Source: an uncultured bacterium
Lineage (GTDB): Bacteria > Hydrogenedentota > Hydrogenedentia > Hydrogenedentales > SLHB01
Assembly (NCBI GenBank): GCA_937928585.1
Contig: CALEZK010000377.1
Span: forward strand, 1 to 10,372
Length of the DNA stretch: 10,372 bases
Reading direction: 5' to 3'
Below, piece by piece: positions 5,992-10,372 of the stretch (within the stretch, counting starts at the first letter, position 1; every line of letters begins with the position of its first letter). The notes below the pieces were generated by a model that was not told the DNA's origin, did no database searches, and saw only the letters and a program-made list of their open reading frames with translations. Made by a program: the position numbers and the translations under genes.

Positions 5992-7713
5992 ATGGACTCG
6001 AAAGAAACGTCATCGTTGGCCGAGCGTCTGCGAATGCAGGTACTCGCCGGGACGATCGGCGCGACGGGCCTGGCTTATTCCTATCAATTCACGTCCTTCC
6101 TGCATACAAAAGACGTTGCGCTTGCTGTCGGTGTAATGCTCCTGGCGGTGATTTCCCTACGTGGCGGATGGGGTTTGACCGCGGCCGCACGGCATTTCTG
6201 GCCCTTGGTTGGCATGGTGGTCTGGGGTTGGGCTGTACTCGGCTATCGGCAGGGAGGCATTTCTTTTCCCCCGAGCGAATGGATCTCGATTGCGCTGGTG
6301 ATCGTATTTGCTTTCTTCGCATACGGGTGTATGCGCAGCGAAGCCGCGCGTTGGCAGGCCCGTAGCGCGATTGTCATCACTGGAGTGCTATCGGCGCTGT
6401 TGGGTATCGGTCAATACTTCGGCGCGCTAGACGTTTTGTTTCCGCGGTTTTCCGATGCGTCCGGCGTGTACTCGGTATTCGGCAATGCGGGACTTCTTGG
6501 GGGGTATTTGGCGATTGCAATGCCACTCGCGATTGCCCATTACCTTGCCGCGGCGCGGCTGCGCCCACACTACTTAGCGGCGATCACCGTGCTGGCATTT
6601 GGATTGCTGTTGACCGGAGCGCGATCGGCGTGGATTGCGTGCGCGGTGGGTATGATCCTGGTTATTGCGACAGCGCATCGTAACCGCGGCCGCCTGATGA
6701 TCCTGATGCTGGTGTTGGGAAGTACCAGTGCGATTGCAGCGATGCTTGCTCCGACCGCGGTGATAGGGCGCGCATCCCAGCTCTTCAGCGGATCGGACTC
6801 CGGAGCAGGACTGCGTTGGTGGTTCTGGTCGGGAGCCTGGGAGATGATTCAGGCCCATCCCATTGTTGGACATGGTATCGGGCAATACGATGCAGGCGCA
6901 GGGCGATATCTTGGGGAAGTCTTGTGGCGAGAGAACGGCGAACAGTTCACACACAATACGCTCTTCACCGAACATCCTCACAATGAGTTGCTGTACCTCT
7001 GGGTCGAGTGTGGGATCATCGGACTGCTATTGGCGGGTTGTTTTTTCATGAAGCTGCTGCGATGCCGCGGCGCAGAATGGGGTGGATTGGCGGCGCTTGC
7101 GGTGTTTGCGATGTTGAATGCCACTATCCAAAGCGCGGCGCATATGACGGCCGGAGTGGTACTGCTGGTTTGTTTGTTCTCACGAAATCGGGAAGAGGGT
7201 ATTGCCAAAGTTGATCCTGTTCCGGTCAGGCTTGCTGGGGCAATCGTTGGCGCAGGATTGGCTGTTTCCACGATACTCACTGTTGCATTGCCCAGCTATG
7301 CGCTGCGCAATGCTCAAGACCTGCACATCGATGGCGTCGATCCGATGAGCGCGTACGAGAATGCGATGCGACTTCGAAGAGATTTTCCGGAGGCGCACGA
7401 AGGCTATGGGATCGCGCTGATGGACGCGGGGAGGTTTGGCGATGCGGCGGTGGCGTTTGAAACCGCGCTCCGCGATCGCGATACCGGCGCCTTGTACTTT
7501 GGGCTTGCGGTATCTCAACTCAAAGCTGGCAAACGAGAGGAGGCTTACGCGGCGCTTCAGGAATGCGTTCTGCGCTGGCCTTCTCGCGTGGACGTTTGGC
7601 GATTCTTGATCGAAGTCGCTCCGGACAAGGAACGAGACACTTGGATTCTAAAGGCTGAGCGGTTTCTATCTGACGAGGAGTTGGCCACGATCCGCACTGT
7701 GCGCGCGGAATAA
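5992..7713 (+). CDS. O-antigen ligase/polymerase (Wzy_C) family membrane protein with C-terminal TPR-like repeats
   Basis: This is a 573-residue inner-membrane protein with about ten or more hydrophobic segments between residues 16 and 433. It carries the Wzy_C/O-antigen ligase hallmarks: LLTGARSAW with Arg211 at a membrane edge, a large periplasmic loop with HPIVGHGIGQY (289-299), and EHPHNELLYLWVECG (327-341) with the conserved histidines His328/His330. Such proteins use undecaprenyl-linked glycans as donors, either ligating O-antigen or other glycans to an acceptor or polymerising repeat units. Ligase and polymerase cannot be told apart here. Residues about 450-540 form two or three TPR-like helical repeats (AYENAMRLRRDFPEAHEGYG, then FGDAAVAFETAL), probably periplasmic, a known arrangement in this family. 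The ATG at 5992 has only a weak upstream GAGAG; Met15 at 6034 is an alternative start. No glycosyltransferase or flippase genes adjoin it, so it is isolated from a polysaccharide cluster. Confidence 0.88.
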   Translation: MDSKETSSLAERLRMQVLAGTIGATGLAYSYQFTSFLHTKDVALAVGVMLLAVISLRGGWGLTAAARHFWPLVGMVVWGWAVLGYRQGGISFPPSEWISIALVIVFAFFAYGCMRSEAARWQARSAIVITGVLSALLGIGQYFGALDVLFPRFSDASGVYSVFGNAGLLGGYLAIAMPLAIAHYLAAARLRPHYLAAITVLAFGLLLTGARSAWIACAVGMILVIATAHRNRGRLMILMLVLGSTSAIAAMLAPTAVIGRASQLFSGSDSGAGLRWWFWSGAWEMIQAHPIVGHGIGQYDAGAGRYLGEVLWRENGEQFTHNTLFTEHPHNELLYLWVECGIIGLLLAGCFFMKLLRCRGAEWGGLAALAVFAMLNATIQSAAHMTAGVVLLVCLFSRNREEGIAKVDPVPVRLAGAIVGAGLAVSTILTVALPSYALRNAQDLHIDGVDPMSAYENAMRLRRDFPEAHEGYGIALMDAGRFGDAAVAFETALRDRDTGALYFGLAVSQLKAGKREEAYAALQECVLRWPSRVDVWRFLIEVAPDKERDTWILKAERFLSDEELATIRTVRAE

Positions 7714-7721
7714 GTTGGGCG

Positions 7722-9182
7722 TTAGGATTGAGGACGCAAGATGCCGTGGGCCGTGGCCAGATAGTATGCGTCTTCCGGACCAGTGACGAAAATCTCGTAT
7801 ACCGCGTTAATTTGCACTTCTATGGGTATTCGATACGGCGGTGCCGATGCTTCGCCGACAACTTTGCCGCCAGACAAGATCCGCACCTGTAAGGGGTCGC
7901 CTGCTTCCGTAGGCTCAATTTCAATGAGCATGCGCCGGCCTGCGTGATCCAACCAGGTCGCGCCCGTCGAGCCCCACCGGACCGTGCGCGCGGTGCCGAC
8001 TTTTTCGGAGAACAAGGGGTACTCTCCCGGGGTGCGAATCGCCGACAAGCTCGACTGGTAGCGAATAATGTTTGGAAGTTGCAGGATTGGTTGCGAGCCC
8101 GCGGTGAGCATGAAAGCCGCCAAGCCCAGAATGATTGAGAGGAATCCCTGAACGATCCAGATTCCGACGACGCGCGCTACAGAATCCGAGGCCAGAATGT
8201 AAACGACTACTAACGAAAGCACGCCGGGGGCGAGAATGGCATAGGCAGAATACTTCAGCGGCGCCCATAGCGCGAGGTGCGTAACGGAGGAAAGCAAAAG
8301 AGATGCGCCAAAGGCGGTGCCATAGGATAGCTTTCGCGAATTGAACATACGAAACGCGAGCATAAGCGCGAGCGGCCACGAGACGAGCAGAAAGAGGAAC
8401 GTTGCCAATCGTGGAATCAGCAAGGACTCTGACAGTACGGCATATACGGTTTCATGCGTTACGTCCACATCCGTCCACGCGCCCTGGTTCAGATGGCGCG
8501 TGATCAGAAAGATGCTTGCGCTACACGCGGCAACCGTGAGCAAGCCGCCCAACGCGGTAAGCGGCCATCGTTTTGACCGCAAGGGAACCGCGGGTGACGG
8601 AATGTCGGATGACGGTTCACCCGAATTTAATCGCGCGTGACATTGCCAGCAGCGCTCGAACTCATCACTGTTTTGCGCTCCGCAATTTGAACAGATGCGA
8701 TACGGGCTAAGGTCGATGCCGCTGTCGCTGTCCCGGAGGCGAAGATCGTCGCGGACGGAGTCCGAAGTTTTCGAGCGCAACCGCTGCACCGAACGCGCGG
8801 CAAGGGAATGGGAGGGGTTTAGTGCAACTATTTTCTCCCAGGCCTTCGCCGCCTCGGCGCGTTTTTCGGTAACCTCGTACACACGGGCCAACTGTTCCCA
8901 GACCGCAATTTCATCCGGCCACATTGTGGTGATTTCGCGCAGTTCGGTGATGGCTTCATCGTAGCGGCCGAGCCGGTAGTAGGTGGCGGCGAGGTAGCGG
9001 AGGACATTCAGGCGTCGCGACCAGTTCTTTTTCAGAATTTGGAGATGCTTGAGAGCCTCGGTGTATTCCCAAGCCATGTACAGTTTTTTTGCAAGCGTCC
9101 AACGGCGATCATAGTCCTCCGGATGCACAACGACATATTCGGCGAGGTCGGAGAGGTCGCTATGGTCGGCTCGGTTGGCCAT
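7722..9182 (-). CDS. TPR / zinc-ribbon / multi-helix membrane protein of unknown function
   Basis: I do not recognise this 486-residue protein as a named family. Residues about 10-130 form three or more TPR-type helical repeats (for example ATYYRLGRYDEAITELREI). Residues 164-181 are a zinc ribbon with spacing C-x2-C-x10-C-x2-C (Cys164, 167, 178, 181). About five hydrophobic segments follow: 206-226, 256-278, 288-308, 312-332 and 336-362. The last ~90 residues are predicted beta-rich (GGKVVGEA, VYEIFVTGPEDAYY). There is no signal peptide, so the TPR and zinc parts are probably cytoplasmic, and an odd number of helices would place the beta part outside. TPR repeats usually scaffold protein contacts. 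The start at 9182 is 8 bases after the small membrane gene's stop, without a clear Shine-Dalgarno sequence. It is probably co-transcribed with the upstream histidine kinase. Its stop is 8 bases from the convergent ligase gene's stop. Confidence 0.8.
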   Translation of the reverse strand: MANRADHSDLSDLAEYVVVHPEDYDRRWTLAKKLYMAWEYTEALKHLQILKKNWSRRLNVLRYLAATYYRLGRYDEAITELREITTMWPDEIAVWEQLARVYEVTEKRAEAAKAWEKIVALNPSHSLAARSVQRLRSKTSDSVRDDLRLRDSDSGIDLSPYRICSNCGAQNSDEFERCWQCHARLNSGEPSSDIPSPAVPLRSKRWPLTALGGLLTVAACSASIFLITRHLNQGAWTDVDVTHETVYAVLSESLLIPRLATFLFLLVSWPLALMLAFRMFNSRKLSYGTAFGASLLLSSVTHLALWAPLKYSAYAILAPGVLSLVVVYILASDSVARVVGIWIVQGFLSIILGLAAFMLTAGSQPILQLPNIIRYQSSLSAIRTPGEYPLFSEKVGTARTVRWGSTGATWLDHAGRRMLIEIEPTEAGDPLQVRILSGGKVVGEASAPPYRIPIEVQINAVYEIFVTGPEDAYYLATAHGILRPQS

Positions 9183-9190
9183 GAGTCGAA

Positions 9191-9457
9191 TTACTTTTTC
9201 TTTTTTCCGGTGGACTTTGCGGCTGCTTTTTCACGCGCGCTGTTATTGCGTTGGATGATGGTATTGGCGATGAAGGTAATGATCGCGCCGAGTATCACCG
9301 CGAAAACCAGCCCGATGCCCGCCGGTACATTCCATGAGTAATGGTCTGCGGTGATCTGAAATGCGAAGTAGATGCAGGGCCCCAGGAGGATCAGGACGGT
9401 AACACCCAAGAATCCCCAGCCTGCGGCCTCGAGGCGAAACGATTTTGACTTGCCCAT
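9191..9457 (-). CDS. Small two-helix membrane protein with lysine-rich tail
   Basis: This is an 88-residue protein with two predicted transmembrane helices, about 12-34 (WGFLGVTVLILLGPCIYFAF) and about 45-67 (AGIGLVFAVILGAIITFIA). A short loop joins them, and the basic tail rich in Lys and Ala ends in KKKK. The basic residues at both ends suggest that both termini are cytoplasmic, a hairpin topology. It has a strong ribosome binding site, AAGGAA at 9463-9468, 5 bases before the ATG. It lies 12 bases after the histidine kinase stop and 8 bases before the TPR/zinc-ribbon gene, so it belongs to the same transcript. I know no function for it; it could be a kinase-associated or scaffold subunit. 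That it is real is supported by the ribosome binding site, the hydrophobic pattern and the tight packing. Confidence 0.75.
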   Translation of the reverse strand: MGKSKSFRLEAAGWGFLGVTVLILLGPCIYFAFQITADHYSWNVPAGIGLVFAVILGAIITFIANTIIQRNNSAREKAAAKSTGKKKK

Positions 9458-9462
9458 GGAGT

Positions 9463-9468
9463 TTCCTT
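9463..9468 (-). promoter_or_regulatory. Ribosome binding site of the small membrane protein gene
   Basis: AAGGAA on the minus strand ends 5 bases before the ATG at 9455-9457, in the 12-base gap after the kinase stop codon at 9470-9472. It is one of the clearest Shine-Dalgarno sequences in the window and supports the small gene as genuine. Confidence 0.6.
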
Positions 9469-9469
9469 C

Positions 9470-10372
9470 TTATTCGGCGTGTTGCGGCAAAACGATTCGG
9501 AACAGGGCGCCACCTTCTGCTGCGCGCGAAACGGTAATTTGCCCGCCATGTTCCACGATTATCTTCTGGGTCACCGCGAGTCCGAGTCCAGTTCCTTGCG
9601 AACCCTTGGTAGAGAAGAAGGGATCAAAGATGCGGCGCGTCATATCCTCGGGCACGCCTGGCCCATTGTCGGCAACTTCAATGACTAGCGCGCCCGATTC
9701 GACGGTCCTTGCGGAGACGCGAATCAGACCGCCTTCGCGCGGGACGGCGTCGCCGGCGTTGCTCAACAGATTTAGAAGGCAGCGATACATGCCCCGTTGG
9801 TCGGCCTTGGCGCCGTCCGCCAGGTCGTCCGTGTCAACTACCAAATTTATTTTCTTTCGCGCAATGGTTCCCGAGATGGTTTCGCAGGCATCGGCGATGA
9901 CGGAGCGGACGTCGAAGGGTTCTATCAAGGGCGTGCGCGCTTTCGAAAACGAGAGCATGTCTTCAACGAAAGTGGCGATGCGGTTCGTGCTGCGTTTGAA
10001 TATAGGCCAGCTTCGCTCGATGAATTCACTGTTGTTCTGGGCGAGGCCCTGATCGATGAGGTCAACACTGCCGCTGAGGCCGGTGATAATATTTTTCGCG
10101 TAGTGGGAGAGACCCGCGACGGCCTGGCCAATGGCTGCCAAGCGTTCCGCGCGCAAGTTTTCATCGATTAGACGCGCATTCGCAATTGAGGTCGCAACCA
10201 AACCCGAGAACATTTCCATCACATGCAAGTCGGCCCTAGAGAAGGGCCCACCACCCACCTTATTTACGACTTCCAGCACGCCGATGAGCGAATCACGATC
10301 CACGAGAGGAACCGCGAGCAGGGACCGCGTTTCAAAACGGCTGGCTTCATCGGCCTGCTTGTAGAAGCGCGC
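9470..10372 (-). CDS. GAF-domain sensor histidine kinase, N-terminus beyond window edge
   Basis: The reading frame is open to the right edge, giving 300 visible residues. The GTG at 10303 is internal, because GAF sequence continues upstream of it (FYKQADEASRFETRSLLAVPL). Visible residues about 1-65 are the end of a GAF sensory domain, with LIGVLEVVNK and LVATSIANARLI. The dimerisation/phosphoacceptor helix follows, with His90 in GLSHYAKNI, an HxxKN form of the H-box rather than the common HExxNP. The ATP-binding domain is complete: N-box LLNLLSNAGDA (Asn205), G1 DNGPG (Asp235), FDPFFSTKG, and G2 GTGLGLAV (260-267). It should autophosphorylate and pass phosphate to an unseen response regulator, acting in the cytoplasm or at the membrane depending on the missing N-terminus. 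No receiver domain or regulator gene is visible. It leads the small membrane and TPR/zinc-ribbon genes. Confidence 0.92.
   Translation of the reverse strand, partial: ARFYKQADEASRFETRSLLAVPLVDRDSLIGVLEVVNKVGGGPFSRADLHVMEMFSGLVATSIANARLIDENLRAERLAAIGQAVAGLSHYAKNIITGLSGSVDLIDQGLAQNNSEFIERSWPIFKRSTNRIATFVEDMLSFSKARTPLIEPFDVRSVIADACETISGTIARKKINLVVDTDDLADGAKADQRGMYRCLLNLLSNAGDAVPREGGLIRVSARTVESGALVIEVADNGPGVPEDMTRRIFDPFFSTKGSQGTGLGLAVTQKIIVEHGGQITVSRAAEGGALFRIVLPQHAE

Noticed and set aside
7714..7721. Possible bidirectional terminator between the convergent ligase and TPR/zinc-ribbon genes
   Set aside because: Only 8 bases separate the stop codons, and no hairpin with a T-run is visible there or at the adjoining gene ends.
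1..10372. Mobile element, CRISPR, defence or toxin-antitoxin system
   Set aside because: There is no transposase, integrase, direct-repeat array or known defence-family motif. The HD protein resembles Ppx/GppA rather than a defence nuclease.

Overview
The window is almost entirely coding and holds nine protein genes, two of them cut by the window edges. There are no RNA genes, insertion sequences, integrases or CRISPR repeats, and no gap between genes longer than about 90 bases. Moderately GC-rich DNA, secreted glycosidases, tetratricopeptide (TPR) and zinc-ribbon membrane proteins and a GAF-histidine kinase with an HxxKN-type H-box suggest a free-living Gram-negative environmental bacterium. 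Candidatus Hydrogenedentota or Planctomycetota/PVC-like lineages are a guess from protein style, because no marker gene is present.

Layout. (1) Bases 1-5900, minus strand, look like one five-gene operon read right to left: a large secreted family 2 glycoside hydrolase (2706-5900), a stand-alone HD domain of the exopolyphosphatase Ppx/GppA type (2090-2716), a lipoprotein YiiX-like permuted papain-fold hydrolase (1398-2093), a CHAD-domain protein (484-1401) and an exported endonuclease/exonuclease/phosphatase-fold enzyme that runs off the left edge (<1-467). Adjacent genes overlap by 11, 4 and 4 bases, or are 16 bases apart. A sigma-70-like promoter (TTGACT, 17 bases, TACGAT) lies upstream of the first gene at 5940-5968. 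(2) Bases 5992-7713, plus strand, divergent from the operon: an O-antigen ligase/polymerase-family membrane protein with C-terminal TPR-like repeats. (3) Bases 7722-10372, minus strand, convergent with the ligase gene: a GAF-histidine kinase (its start is beyond the right edge), a small two-helix membrane protein and a TPR/zinc-ribbon/multi-helix membrane protein, separated by 12 and 8 bases.

The most interesting point is the first operon. The CHAD domain is a known polyphosphate-binding module, and the HD protein resembles the C-terminal part of Ppx/GppA without its phosphatase domain. Together they suggest a polyphosphate or (p)ppGpp-type cytoplasmic function co-expressed with three predicted exported hydrolases. 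The functional link is inference. The third cluster may couple signal sensing to an unrecognised envelope protein. Nothing in the window amounts to a demonstrably new defence or mobile system.
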